A stretch of 64,000 bases of DNA from Monarcha castaneiventris obscurior (lineage: Eukaryota > Chordata > Aves > Passeriformes > Monarchidae), in the NCBI GenBank assembly GCA_026261815.1, contig JAMPIT010000230.1:5207001-5271000 (forward strand). Direction: 5' to 3'. Numbering within the stretch: position 1 is the first letter of the stretch; the number at the start of each line of letters is the position of its first letter. Shown piece by piece: positions 12,151 through 25,296 of this stretch. Made by a program: the position numbers and the translations under genes. A model generated the notes under the pieces. The model made no database searches. It worked only from the letters and a program-made list of their open reading frames with translations, and had not been told where the DNA came from.

Positions 12151-15100
12151 TATATGTTCAAACAGAGTGTAAGTTCTTCAGAATAGGACAAAATAAATAA
12201 TAAAAAAGCTAAAAAGAGGATGCTGTGCTCTACAGAAGTAACCACACAAATATATTAAGGTTTGAAATCAGGATGTCAGAAGTTTGTAAACACCTGCCTT
12301 AGCATCTGCTGGGAAAGAGCCCCGAATCCACTCAATTCCCCTCTCATTTGTTGCTGAAACTGGAAGCTGCCCAGTGAATGAGGCAGGAAATTTGAAGAGG
12401 AAGGAGACAGGGTGAAGGCAGCTGAATGGTGTCCTGGGGCACTGGCTGCTATCTCTGTCCCTGCTGAAGACTTTTTCTGAGATACTGCCAAGTCATCCAA
12501 ACCATACATTGAAAGCTGTGTCTCAGTAATTGTGTGGGGTTTTGCTTTTTGAATGCATAAATTAATACCCCAAGTTCTGATTCACAAAACTGCTGAGCAC
12601 TCGTTGCTGGGAAAGAAAACAAGGGCACTGTCCTACCAGCACATAAAACGCTAAAGAATGTGAAGTGTTCAGAAAAATCAGGTCATTAGGCATGCAAATT
12701 GGGTCATCAAAATTAGTGGATCTTTTTGACATTAATCTCTCTAGACTTCTTCCTGGGAAAACAGGGAGATCCCATACCCTACAGGAGAGTTGTGAACTAA
12801 ATTAATTTAATGTTTGTTTCTCCACCAGCTCCCACTCCATCTGATGCTGATGCTAGTTGCATGTCAGGTGGGCTGTTTCCTCCTCTTTCTCACTCACCAC
12901 AGTCTCTGAGGAGACGGCTGTGCTGGCATGAAGCATCCCAAGCCCTGGACAGACATGGAATGGGAGTCCTGTTCCGTCCCCTACAGACACACCAGGCATC
13001 TCTGGTGCTGATGGCTTTATCTGGGCTGCTGACCACAATCATTTTGAGCTCCTAAATTTTCAAATTTGCTCATATTTGAGCATTGCTTCACATGTCCAGA
13101 GTATTGTGAGGGCCAGGATGACCTGACCACTGCCCAGCTTTAGGGCAGCGTTCCACTGCATGGAGCTTCCCAACAGCAAAATCAACTTCTGAATGCACCT
13201 GTTCCTCAAAGTGGTTCTGCTTCCCTTCCATTTAGACAAACCCAGGTCTATTATCCCTAAAGTAAAACACTAAAACTCCTACCACAGATGTTTAAAGTTA
13301 GAATTTCTCAGAACAAAGAGCTTATTCAGCTTGAAAAGACTTACTACCTCCAGAGCAGTGCTAACGTCTTAGCTCCCCGCTGCTCCAGTCCCTGGCATCT
13401 GGGGGCTGTCTCAGTCACTGCTCAGCCTGCCGCCCCAAATCCTGCTGCTGGCAGAGGCAGCAGGGTGGGACCCCTCAAAACTGCTGTGCCTCCATCACCC
13501 ACGACTTTGTCAAGGGATTCGGGGAGAGAGGTACGGCAGCGTCTGAAGCCATGGCGATCATCAGGGAGGACTTATTTCAATATGTTCTTGAAACTATCTG
13601 ATGTCAAGTTATGTGTCTCAGGGGGATGTGAGCTCCGTGTAGTTTGTTTTGCCATCTGTTGAGAAAGGCAGCCACTCGTCTCTCCGCTCCGTGACCACAG
13701 ATGGGGAGTTTTTCCCCCTGTGTGCATTACTGTCAATACATGCCAAAGCCTTCCTAGCTGGAGCCAGGTGGAATCACCACCACGACGAGCACGCCTGGGA
13801 AGAAGGGTGCTGCAGCACAGGCCTTCCCAAGCACCTTGGCTCACGGTGTGCAGAGGAGCTGAATGAACAGAGCCAGCCTGCACCAGCTGGGGCAGGTGCC
13901 CACAACCCCTCTGACTTGCAGGACACTGAGCAAAAACTCCAGCAGAAGAGCTCCAAGGGGAGGTTGTGTGGCTCCATGCAACACGTGCAGCCCCACTGCA
14001 GATTTGACCCTCCTGTTGGCTGGCTGTGGATGGTGCTTGCCCCAAATCACCACCTGGCAGCAGCACCATGAACCTCAGACAAAGGAAAAATACAAAGCCT
14101 CAATTGCTGCCTCTGTGGGGATGCCTCAGTTCTCAGTGGAGGCTTGGTGTGAGCTTAAGGGAACATGGTGTCTCCCCCCAGACTGCAAAGGAAACCTGCT
14201 CTGCTGACTGACCCACAGAGCCCTGCGGGGAAAAAGCAAACCTGGTGTGAGCACCAGGTCTCCCAATGGCCACAGCATTCAGCATCAATAACACTCCTTT
14301 GTTCCAGGGGGTCTTATCACACGTTTTAATATTGACCTGACACTTTTCCAGTGTAAGTGGGTCCACTTCTGAGCCTGGGGGCTGGAAGTTTTAAAGGGAG
14401 ATTTTACAGACAGGAGACTGTAACTGGAAGTTTTATTGAAAACTGGAAGACTTACAGAAAGGGGATGTTGGCTGGGAAGGAAAGTTTTACAGAAAGAGCT
14501 ACCCCACTCAGATCACTCTCCACATGTGATCCCTTTGGAACAGGTATTTCACCCAATTGGCCACCACATTTATTTTCACTGGAAAGCAAATGTTTGTCCT
14601 GCTCTCACAGCACTGCTCCCATCACAAGGGTGGCAGCAGCCAGGGGCATTCCCCAGCGCAAGCAGCTCTGCTGTCCTCTGGGAAGACACAAGTCAGCAGC
14701 AAAAGCAGCAAAGCAGCTCTTTGCAAATGAGGAAGAATTTCGGAGGTGGGCATACCAGAAAGGGCTTCTGAAAATTAATCAAAAAATACAATTTTTTACA
14801 CCAGTGTTAGAAATATCTTCCCCCTTCATCCCCAGCAGCCAGAGGTGCTCAGCCCTTATGTAAACCTGCTTTCAAAGCTCAGACTTGGATGCTCTCTTGG
14901 CAGGCAGCATTTTGGGGTGCCAGTAGGTATTTGCATCTATCACTTCTTACAAAAGCCAAGCTGGCCTCAGTGAACACAGAGCACAACCAAACCTTTCACC
15001 TTGGCAAAGCCTCAGGGGCTCTTGCTCCTCACACCTACTCTGACCAGGCCCTGTGCATCTGCAGAGGCAGCTGAGGTGGTCCCTGCTTCAGATGCACCAC

Positions 15101-18100
15101 ACCTGGGATCAGGTGGGAGCCCCAGAAATCATGAGGGATTGGGGGAGAGCCTGAGGTGCCACGGAGACTCCAAAGGACCAACGCTTCTCACCCTAGATTT
15201 TTCCAGACAAATGCAAATTTTGACTGATGCCCAGTTCATCCATGCAAAGATTTCACCTTTGAAGTCTGTATGGAGTTAAGGCTCCCTCCTCCCATTTCAC
15301 ACTGAAGAATCAGGAATTAATTTACCAAGTGATGTAACCAAATAAAAAAAAAATGGAACTACTTTAATAGAATACTCTGACTAATGGAAAGGATAACTTA
15401 ATTTTTAGATCTTTTCTCTACTTCCTCCATCAATTTACTTCTGCTATAATTTAGGTTTACACATGCCAATGAAACAACCCTAAGAACTCATAAAACCCTT
15501 TTCAAACAAACAGACAAGTTATGCACATCTTTGAGGCATGTGAATCTCTGTACTTAAAGCAACTTCCAGCTCTACCTGCAATGAGGTCTCAGCAGGGTCT
15601 GCCTGCACACATTCATTCTGAGTGCCCACATATTGCACCTGCATGTCTGATGGCATGGCAAGGGGACAGCTGGCAGCATCCCCTGGCTTGGGGATGCTTC
15701 ATGGACCAAGCTCACCAGCATTTATGTGGGGACCCACACCAGTGAAATTTTCCTCCATGTCTCTTACAACTGGGAAGCTGCCAGTGCTACATCTGCCTCT
15801 AGAAGCTGAGTCCTGTAACAAGTATTTGGACTCCAAAAAATAGGGCCCCAGGAGGGAAAGGATTAGGCATAACCCTTAAAACAAATGAAGTCTTTGGGTT
15901 TTAGTATCTGCATTTACATGTCAGCCTCCATCAAGCTTTTCACACAGTGCTTTGAGGGGTGGGCAGGCCAGTCATGGCACCTCGGAGGGATCTGCTGGTT
16001 GAGGGTCCTCAGACACCAGGAAGGGCAGAAACGACACAGACCTTCAAGAGGAGAAACGCTCCTTTCTGCACCTGTATAATTCCCCAGATGGGCACCCACT
16101 AGGGTTGCCAGATCTAAAATCTGAAAACATGAGGTGCAGCAGCCACAGCAGCTGGAGGAAGCTGAGGAACTATTTTTCCACCATGTCATTCAAAAACAAC
16201 CATTGGAAATGGAAAAGAAGATGGAATAAAAGTAGAGAAAAAAAAGCAGAAAAGGAAGAATAAAAGCTGCAGAGAGACCAGGGTGGAAAGTAGAGGAATA
16301 GAAGCAACAGAAAACAGGAAAAAAACCCCATCACTTTCAGGCATAAAAATTAGTACTTTTGGAGAAAAATAACAATTCTGTTCTTGTAAAAATTTGAAAG
16401 CAAAACCCAAACAAAAAACTCTAAATGGGCAAAAATGCTGTCCCTAATAAAAAACTCATGACCTCCTCAATTTTTTAGGCAAATGACCAGCAACATGACA
16501 ACTTTCATGCATCGATCCTTAGGAAACAGCTCTCCCCCTGACTCCTGTCAAGGAGGACAAGGGATTAGCTCAGGCACTGAGGAGCTGACATAGTTAAACA
16601 CTGCCGCTGGCAGATACAATCCAGTTTATGACTGAGGTTGTAAAAATACGCATGAAAGCAAATTCGTAAGAAAGAGGCTCTAATGAAGATGTATAGAAGG
16701 GCTGTAATGCCATGTAGCCTCTTGATAGCTAAGGCCCTGATCCTGCAAATTAAGCTAAGCGGCAAAGTTAATCAGATGCATAAGCATTTGCAACATCAGT
16801 GGTTTTTTTTTCTTCCCCAAATGAGCTAAATTCAAAAAGCCTTGGTTTAAATTACACGAAGATATTAGCAACATCAGTTCTTTATTAGGAACAGTTTATT
16901 CATTCAGGGTGTACAGTACGGAGCAACACGCCTGGCATGGTTAGCGATGCGTGAACCTGAAGGGGAAGAAATCCCTTTGCATTCCCTTCACAGCCAAGTT
17001 GCACAACAATTCAGGCTGCTGCCTCAGCAGCCAAATGGGCATTTTTCCAAGCCTAAAAGTCAGCAATGAACCCAAGTGTTAAGGCAGCTTTGTTCTCCCA
17101 TAAAGCTGACCAGATATCCTTGGAAAACTCCCTAGGATCACCCTTCTTCCTCCCCATCTTGTCTCTGACAGCCTCTTTCTCTAAAATATCATAACCATGA
17201 TGTTCCACTCCAAATCAGGGGATGAAAGCATCACATGGCATCACAGAGTCAACAACTAAACCTTTGGTCTATGGCAAAGCTATGGAAGTCCTGGTGAGGA
17301 TGGCAAAACTAAAGCAATACACCTGAGGTATGAGGAGAAGTAACACTCCAGGCTCTCCAGCTCTTCTACCTCATGTGGCAAATATGTTTGCAGATGCCTG
17401 GTAGGGTGACACTCAGGAGCTATCCTGTACTTGTCTTTATGGCAGGGAATGAAGCAAGGCAGCAAATCCTGCTTATAATTTGCACACCTCAAACACATCA
17501 CTAAAATGCAGGATGTCTTGTTCAATGAGAGAGAAAAACTGCCAGAAGCTGAACAGGTAAAGGAGAGTCAGAATCCTGCTCCATGAGCAGGGCATCTCTC
17601 TGATCATAATACAACATGGTCAAGGCTAGGAGGCAGGGGACCTTGTTGTCCCCTCAGCACACCCCTCAGCACCCTGGTAAGGCTTTCTGAGTTGAGCAGT
17701 GGAATGGTAACAGTTTCTCATTTCAGTAAATTTTTAGAGAGGATAACAAAGCTCATGAGACACTGCTGTGAGGTGAGCAGGGATGACCTTCTCCGCAGTG
17801 AAATACAGGTAGTGTTGGGATGGGATGTTTAAGCTAAACCATAATACACAGCAATGCTCTATAAAGGGTAAAATTGTGTAAAACCTTTTAGAAATAAACT
17901 ACTTTATTCAGGAAGAAATACAGTACCATGGGGAAATAAAAAGAACAAGCAAACAAATGTCTTTTGATCTTCTCCAACACTTCTTACAAGGCTTAACTGA
18001 AAATTTCTAAACATACTTTTCTCAATATATATCTTCTCCATTTTCTATTGTCTTGGATAAGATTAATTTCTCACCCAAGCATTTCAGCAACCTCCTTGAC

Positions 18101-18682
18101 TAGTACTGCCTATTTAACAAATATTTTCATCCCACACCATGGTTGTACTTAGCACTTGGATACAAGTCTGTGCTGAATAGCCACAATGCGTTTAGAAACC
18201 AAGAGTGCCCATAAAAATTTCACTGGGAGTGACCTGAAATCTCAGGGAACCACCCCCCCACCCCCGCCAAATTCAGTGGTCACTTGTAGTCATTCATTAC
18301 TTAAATTTTGCAAAAGTAGCAAAGGATCTAACCTTGGTCTTGTACTGAGAAGCAAGATAGCAATCACAAAAGTGAAAAGTTACTCACAAAGATGTAATTT
18401 TTAGCTCCTTAGTCACAAATGTATGGAAAATACTTTGAGTACATATAATTGTTCTTTCTTCCTTTTTCAGTCTTGGTTCTATATATCTCTTACTGGTCTT
18501 TCCTGGGGACAAATACTTTGTCAAATGGACTTTTGTTCTGACCTAGTACACAACTTACATGGTTGTAGGACCAAGACCTAGCTTTCCAAAATTTTCTAGA
18601 TTTGGAAGCATTGAAAAATAGAAAAGGAAAAGAAAAGGAATGCCATCAATCTAGTAACAGTTTTAAGTTTTGGTGGGTGTTT

Positions 18683-18742
18683 TTATTATTATTATTACTA
18701 TTATTATTATTACTATTATTATTGTTGTTATTATTATTATTC
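18683..18742. repeat. ATT trinucleotide microsatellite
   Basis: About 60 bp of ATT units are interrupted by single ACT and GTT units. On the + strand this gives an artificial run of leucines in one open frame. It is probably length-polymorphic. Confidence 0.95.
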
Positions 18743-20721
18743 CATGCACTATTCATAATAACCAGAAAAATATTAATTAGTTACAGAGTGACAAGAAGAA
18801 AAACAGAGAAAAAGAAGGAAAAGAAAGAAATCCCCAACTGCTCATTTTATTTCCCACAAGTCAAAAAGAGATGAAATGAGTATGAAAATTACCTTAAGAA
18901 GTGAAAATAAATGCTAAAAATTATTATCTAAAACAAAATGCTGCTTCATTTCAAATCTGCAAGAGAAAATGGGCTATTTTAAAATTTATTAAATATGAAT
19001 TAAATTAATTCCATTCATTCATGAGGTAACCTCTTCATTTCAGTTTAACCTCTCTGCATCAAGAGTGCCGGATGGAGGGGACATGGAGGGAAAAGAAGAG
19101 GGAGCTTCCTGGAGTGCTTTGTGCTGAGCCTATTTTGGGTTGCATAGCAGCTGGTGGGCAACTGTGGGCAGCATCTATGAGCTATAGCAACGCTTGGGGT
19201 GATGGCTGGCAGCTGTGCCAGCCCTTGGATCAGTCCTGAAGCCCAGAAAGGCAAAGACATCATGAAGCTTTTTTCCTCCCTTGTCTTGTGTGGAGCCTCC
19301 TGGGAGGCACGAGACAAAACCTGGCACTGGCGTTCTTCTTGATCTCTGTCAGCCAGAGCTTCCACACCCAGACACAGCCAGCCCATATGCACTCACAGAA
19401 CTGGACCAATGTGTTTCAGAGGCAGTCAGGGCCATAGCAAACTCCACATGTACGTCAGCTCTTGGAATAACTGCTGGAACAAGACCAAACTGGTAGGCAG
19501 GATGTTTAGGCCAACAAAGCCTGGCTTTCAAACTCAGAAATGTTGGATAGCAGCGCTCCCTTAGCTTGCTGCAGAAGATCCCTTTTGCTGAATTTAGGCA
19601 CTAAATAGCACTGTTGGCCTATTCTCTTTGCAGGATGCCTGGCATGGTGCAAAAGCACTTTCTGGAATAATCTGTTCAGCACAACTCCATAGCTGCTGTG
19701 CAAACTTAAGGATACACCACGAGCTGGTACTTGTGCAATCACTGACGTTTGCTGTTGGGCAGATTTGTATTGTCAGTGTAAACATAAAGGTGAGCAGGTT
19801 CTGGGAGGTACAACGCAAAGTCAGTGGAACCAGAGCAGGCAGCACTGGTCCATGACAGGCAGCAAATGTGCATTTCAGCACAGCTCCTGCTGGAAAGAGA
19901 GGAATGCAACCATCAGTCCCTGGCTTCTGGATAACTAAACACAAAATACCTGTCAACAAAAAACCCAACAAAATCAAGCCATTTTTTAAGTGGCTGCCAA
20001 ACCTGATGTAGCCAAAACATCAAGCAGATGAAAGATACTGCATTTTCCCCTGCAAATTTCTGCCTTTAGAGAGCACTTGGCCATGTCTCTCCCCAGACTA
20101 ACAAGGTCAGCAGCTCCTATCAAAGAGCAGCCTTTCCTCTGCAGCTGCAGCCCGACACCTGTCAGCTTAATCAGTTGGATTTGAAACCTTCCCCAAACCC
20201 ACTGTCTCCATCTGGGAGCAGGCAGCCCAACTTGAGTTCAGGCTGGATTCATTCAGAGCCCAAAGCTGACTGAAAAATGTCCTTCCTTCCACTGGCACCT
20301 GCCATCTGGCACCTGAGCTGAAGAGACACAGCACTTTGCTGGTATGTCACAGGTCTGCTCCAAGGGCTCTCTGCTACTGCCACCACCCCGGGAGGTGGCA
20401 ACAGTGCCCAGGAGAACCAGGGAGCCTCAGCAGTACAGCCTCCTGCCATGCCTGCCATGGAGTTCTGGCCAGGCAGCATCATGGTGAGGCTGGATTTGGA
20501 GATCCCATGGCAAACCACCTGGCATGAAATTACCTCACTGGAGCCTTTCTTACTACAGGATTTCTGGATGATGCAGTAAAGCTGATTGTAATGTTAATTG
20601 TCTTACAGGACCTGAGCATCCATGGTTGCAGGATCTGTCCCCTCCCCTCCAGGGAATTGGAATCCTGCTTTAAGTAATCAGTAAAAATAGGATTTCACTA
20701 ATTCCCAGTCACAGGAGTGTT

Positions 20722-20750
20722 GCACACATACACACACACACAACACACAG
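20722..20750. repeat. short CA-rich simple repeat
   Basis: An impure CA dinucleotide run, interrupted by ATA and AA, lies about 95 bp before the tRNA-derived SINE. Confidence 0.8.
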
Positions 20751-20845
20751 AGAACAGCATCTTCTCCAGAGAGATCAAGTATTTTGGGGCTATGAGGAGG
20801 TTTGGGTGGCAGCTTGTGATGATTTCAGCATTGGTTGCTGCAGTC

Positions 20846-20974
20846 CCAGAATCACAGAACAGTCTGAGTTGGAAAGGACCCAGAAGGATTGAGTTCCACT
20901 CTTAAGTGAGTGGGCCATACAGGGATGGAGCCCGTGACCTTGTTAGCACCATGCTCTAACCAAGCGAGCTAATC
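20846..20974 (-). mobile_element. tRNA-Ile-derived SINE with CR1-like tail (TguSINE1-like)
   Basis: Read on the minus strand, it opens with a tRNA-like head: TTAGCTC then GGTTAGAGCATGGTGCTAA, matching the D arm and anticodon arm of tRNA-Ile(AAT). A degenerate B box lies at 20923-20932 (two mismatches to GGTTCGATCC), then TATGGCCCA in place of the acceptor end. It continues into a CR1-type 3' tail with TCCAACTCAGACTGTTCTGTGATTCTGG. This head-plus-tail structure is that of the CR1-mobilised SINE described in zebra finch. The degenerate B box and a shortened variable region suggest an old, inactive copy and not a working tRNA gene. Confidence 0.85.
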
Positions 20975-23900
20975 TCAGTTTTGCTCAACTCTTATAATTC
21001 TTATAATCCTTATAAATGCTCTCATAATAAGCATAGTCCCCTCATCCTATGACAAAGGTGAATGATGCTTCCAAAATAACCTTAAATGCAGAAGGTTGAA
21101 TGTGGCTGGGCTGCCAGGAGCTTTTGCAGTACCTTAAGCAACAGCACAATGCTCTCACTTCAGTCTTTTCATTGACACTGGAATGCTGAAAACACAAAGA
21201 GGAAATGGAAGTTTCATTTTTTCCCCCCTGCTTTGGAGGTAAAACCAAAGACTTCACCTCACCCAACTTTGCTTCCCATCAAAGCCAAATCAAAGGATGT
21301 TCCCACAGCTGTGATTCTGAAATCAGACCACATGAACAGTGGACAAGCAAAGAGTCACACAACCACTTCTGCTCTTGTCCCTGGGATTGCCCAGGGGTGT
21401 GGAACAGGGACACTTGCCCAAGACCCAGCTGCCACTGTTCTCCCTGCACAGCCGGACATGAGCTGTGTGTAGAGCAGGTGCTTCACAGTCCAGTATCATA
21501 CTTCATACGGACATCTGTAGTCCTCCAGTGCCTCTCAATTCATTCACTTTTCTTGTTTTAAGCAATGAGAAAATGGTGGGGTTTGTTGGGTTTTTCCTAA
21601 GAGGTAAAACTAAAGGTTATTTCATATTGTTAAGCTGATTTTTAATTGTTGGGGGAGCTACTGGGAAGAATTTTTCGTGGTATTTTGTGGTTTGAGGTTG
21701 AAAAGTGTTCCTGTCTTGAAATATTTTGTCTAAGCTTAGTTTCTTTGTCTAACTAGATCAGCAAACTACTGTGTGACCCAAACATAATGACTTCATTTTT
21801 AGATCAGTAAAAACTTCAAAGGAACATGTTCATTGCAGACTACAAAACTGTCCTAGAATATTCACTGAGATACTCTGCATCAGGGAAACATATACATATT
21901 CATTATCAGGTTTTATTTATCTTCAAAACACCACAGTTCTGAAAAAACAAATCAAACAGAAGTCTAAAAAGCCTTTGTATTCAGCCAAGACTACTTGGGA
22001 AATGATTAGTATTACTGCAGTTGTACTGAGTAGACAGGGTTATTAATTAAGACATATTGGTTTGCTCTGGTGCACTCTATCCTCAGCAGAAGATCTGTCA
22101 AGTTATTGTGGTTTGTACAAAAGTTTTCTCCACATACCATTTCTCATGTTTTCTAAAATAAAAACAACTCAAGGCCTTCATGCTTTCAAATTTCTCAGGG
22201 CTCTATTCACTGAAAGCAATGTCAAAAAAATCCTACCCACCACAATCTTAATAAACTCAATTTGGAAATATACTTGCTACATTTAAAAGTATCTTTCTGT
22301 TTTCTCAGTAAATAACCCCATAATTTGTTTTATGGGCCTTCGAGTCTGGGAACAACTGCCAGCAGTCTGTGTTCTGTGGAACAATGATCTTCTGGAGATT
22401 TGTGTTTGATTCGCCACAGAAATGAAATCTAACCTCCTCAGAGGGGAACAATGACCCAACAGTCCTGTATGAGGCTGAGAATTAGGGGAGAGGAATTCAG
22501 TTTTGCCATAACATCAAACTTCTTGTGTGATCTTGGACAACATCCTTGTGAAGATCTACACTGCTCTGCCTGGGAAGCGGCGTGACTGTGATGAATTGGT
22601 GTATCTGGAGCTTCGTGTCCCTGGTCTATTTCTGGGTCCTGAGCCAGGTCCTAATGAGCCCATGCTGGTATCCCTACACTGATCTGTGTTGTAACTCTGA
22701 GAATATCTGTGGTCATAGACCTGAGAAGTCTAGAAAATGAGCTTTGATTCCTGTGACACTGGGCTTCAGCAATTGCTGAGGTAGCTCATATATCTCTACA
22801 GACCCTTAATTCTCCTGTAGCATTTTATTTTTAATTTTAAAATGGTAATGATAGTAGTGAGTGGTGAGGAGAGTCTGGCGACCCTGGTCTGGGGGTAACA
22901 AGAGTTCAGTGAGTTGGACTATTCATCCCAAGGACCAGAGGGTGATCTCTGATGTCTTCTCTTTACTGATACAGGTGTAGCCACTCTCTTAGTACAAGAA
23001 CTCATTTGCTTTTTAAAGAATGGTCCTGTGGTAAGTAGTGTGACCTGTGATTGTGCTGACTGAATAAATGGCCTGTGAAATGTGTCACAATAACACAGTA
23101 CTGACGCCTAACAGAAGGAAATCTGTATTTTCCCTAAACAAAACTGCAAAGAAATATAAGCAAATTTGATCCAGACTTCAATAAAAAGCAGTGCACAAGA
23201 TATCCCTTGTTTCTGAAGTTAATTTTGCTAGTAGCTGCTCAAAGTAAAACTGCATACTGATACCTAATCCTCCTCAAGTTCTGACCAAAGTGATGCTCTT
23301 AGGAGATCTTTGTGTTTCCTTCTCCTAGTGAGATTAGGATCTGCCTTCTCCTGGCTTTTGTGAGTGTCCCTGCCTCAAAGAACCACAAAGTAAATATACA
23401 AAGCAAGACAAGCAATATATGGAAAACACAGTATTGAGGATCATAAAGAAACAGCGGGGCAACTATGGGAAGTGAATTGGCCACTGTCACAGCATGCCAA
23501 CTCCACAAAAAGCAAGCTGTGTGGTTTATGTCCCACAGTAGGCACAGCCACTTGAGCATTGCATGAAGGTGCTCTGAGACAAGCACAGCAACTCTTCTAC
23601 CCCTCACACATTCAATGCACAGTCCAAGGCTGCAGACTGAAGTGGCACAAGCCTCTTTCTGCAACTCCTATTAAAATTGGTCTTTCTTAAAGAGTATTCC
23701 ACCTGGAAATTTCAGAGATAATACTTTGTCTGAAAAAAAGCATCAAATGCCTTTTGGAGGTGGGGTTTTTTCATTCTTCCGTCAAAGTCAAGAAGAACAG
23801 TTCAGTCTCAATGGCAAATTTCAAAAGGTTTAATTGATATTCCTATCTTTTTTCTGTCAAGTAGACATTACTGGATTCAGCCCAAATCCCTGTGTCCAGC

Positions 23901-25006
23901 AAAGCCTGAATTATTATCAGCAACCTGACATGACTATCTATGGTTTAAGTTCTGACATGCTTTGCTGGAGATACATTTTCTTCTTTTTACAGCTTTTATA
24001 GTTCCTCACCTTTTTTATTCTTCAACTCTCCTTACTCCACAACTCCTTCAGCTCCTTCTCCCTTCATCCAGGTTCTCTGTAAGAGACTTCTCATGCCCTG
24101 TACTCAGAGGACATACACAAAACTGTTACACTTTCAGCTTCTTTGAGCCTGCTTCTGAGCCTGGAAGTCCCCTCTGCAATACGGGTCATCTCTGAATGTG
24201 AAAGCTTTAGCCTAGGTGGATGCTGTCAAATACTCCATGGAAAATCCTATGGCTATTCCAATTAAGATGGGTAGTCTTCATACACCATCTAGCAGATGGA
24301 GCAAGACTTGATCTTTGGATTTACCAAAAAGGGTCTTGGCAAACATTAGGGGATTGCCTGTGCTGAGGTAAGGTGAAACTCTTCTACTCCAGTGGACTTA
24401 GGGTCAAGCTGCCAAAGCAAAGCAACCATGTGGAGCTTACAACAGAGCTTCCAACAGTGAGCAGCTCATTGGTTTCTTCAGGAATCTTCCAGATGAGATA
24501 CTGGTGCTAAAGATTTGCACACATGCACAAATCAGTGCTGTGAAATAATGAAAGCATTTAAAATTCCTTTGGATGATAATATTATGAAGAGTATACCACA
24601 TACACATGGAGGATGGGAAGGAAATGAAAGCAGAGGAAGGTAGTGCGTCTTGAGGAAGGTCACGGAAAAGGCTGGTATCAAGACTCAGAACACAAAGCAG
24701 ATGTTCTGGCTGGGGTTTTTGTTACAAGAAAAGACCCTTCTCCCTCTTCTCACAGGGATCCCTCCTCTTAGCATAATGCTGCAATAACTTGCAGGGATCA
24801 TGCAAACCCAAGCATCAGCCAGCCACCTTTTCCAGAACATAAACTCTGAGAAATTTTGGCAGGTATCAAATTATCTCTTCCCCACAACTCAGCACCAGCA
24901 TATGGTTCTGACAAGTGCAACATCATGGCATTATATCAGCAGTACCTGTCAATACCCTTTGAAAAAATTAGATGGCACATTCAGATGTACAGGATTTAAA
25001 AAACAG

Positions 25007-25043
25007 TAATAACAAAGGTATTTTAATAATACCTTTGTTATAA
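25007..25043. other. near-perfect inverted repeat with SOX/TCF-like cores
   Basis: Two 16-nt arms (25007-25022 and 25028-25043) are complementary except at one position and are separated by a 5-nt loop (TTAAT). Each arm contains AACAAAGG or its complement, the consensus core of SOX HMG-box sites (TCF/LEF sites are similar). There is no U-run after it, so no terminator role is suggested. It could be a small regulatory dyad or the relic of a tiny inverted-repeat element. Confidence 0.7.
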
Positions 25044-25280
25044 ATAAATAACAGCTGTAGAGTCACCCCTGATGGACTGGCCATTCCCATAAGAACTGTT
25101 TTACCTGCAGGCAGTGTTTTTCCTTCAATTCTTGTTTAAAGAGTAAAGGACTTTTTCTTCATTATTTTCTCACATTATACAAGGTATTCTAACCACTGTT
25201 GGAAGATGAATGTAATGTTAACAATACATAATTTAATAAATTCATGCCCATATTGACACCAAAATAAAACCGGAGATTGC

Positions 25281-25296
25281 ACCACAGTACTGTGGT
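25281..25296. promoter_or_regulatory. 16-bp perfect palindrome made of two RUNX-like sites
   Basis: ACCACAGTACTGTGGT is its own reverse complement. Each half carries ACCACA/TGTGGT, the core recognised by RUNX factors. It is embedded in a wider dyad: AATAAAACC at 25263-25271 pairs with GGTTTTATT at 25294-25302. Regulatory function is inferred only from the motif. Confidence 0.4.

Larger units (their letters stand above)
12151..20845. other. intergenic DNA, no gene recognised
   Basis: No exon or RNA gene is supported. The part at 13.3-15.2 kb is somewhat GC-richer and produces several overlapping open frames on both strands, the longest 165-168 codons. They have no recognisable family, no splice context and mutually exclusive frames. 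Purine-rich runs occur at about 16.2-16.33 kb and 18.78-18.84 kb. The stretch at 16.56-16.80 kb has a conserved-element look and is reported as a finding. Confidence 0.45.

Noticed and set aside
13572..14071. Overlapping 140- and 165-codon frames on opposite strands
   Set aside because: Moderately GC-rich intergenic DNA; no domain, no splice sites in register, and mutually overlapping frames suggest chance.
18602..18874. Open frame with a leucine run
   Set aside because: The leucines come from the ATT/TTA microsatellite, not from a signal peptide or membrane segment.
20922..20974. Functional tRNA-Ile gene
   Set aside because: The B box has mismatches, the variable region is shortened, and the sequence continues into a CR1-like tail: it is a SINE.
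25007..25043. Transcription terminator or microRNA hairpin
   Set aside because: The arms are only 16 nt, too short for a pre-miRNA, and intrinsic terminators do not apply in a vertebrate genome.
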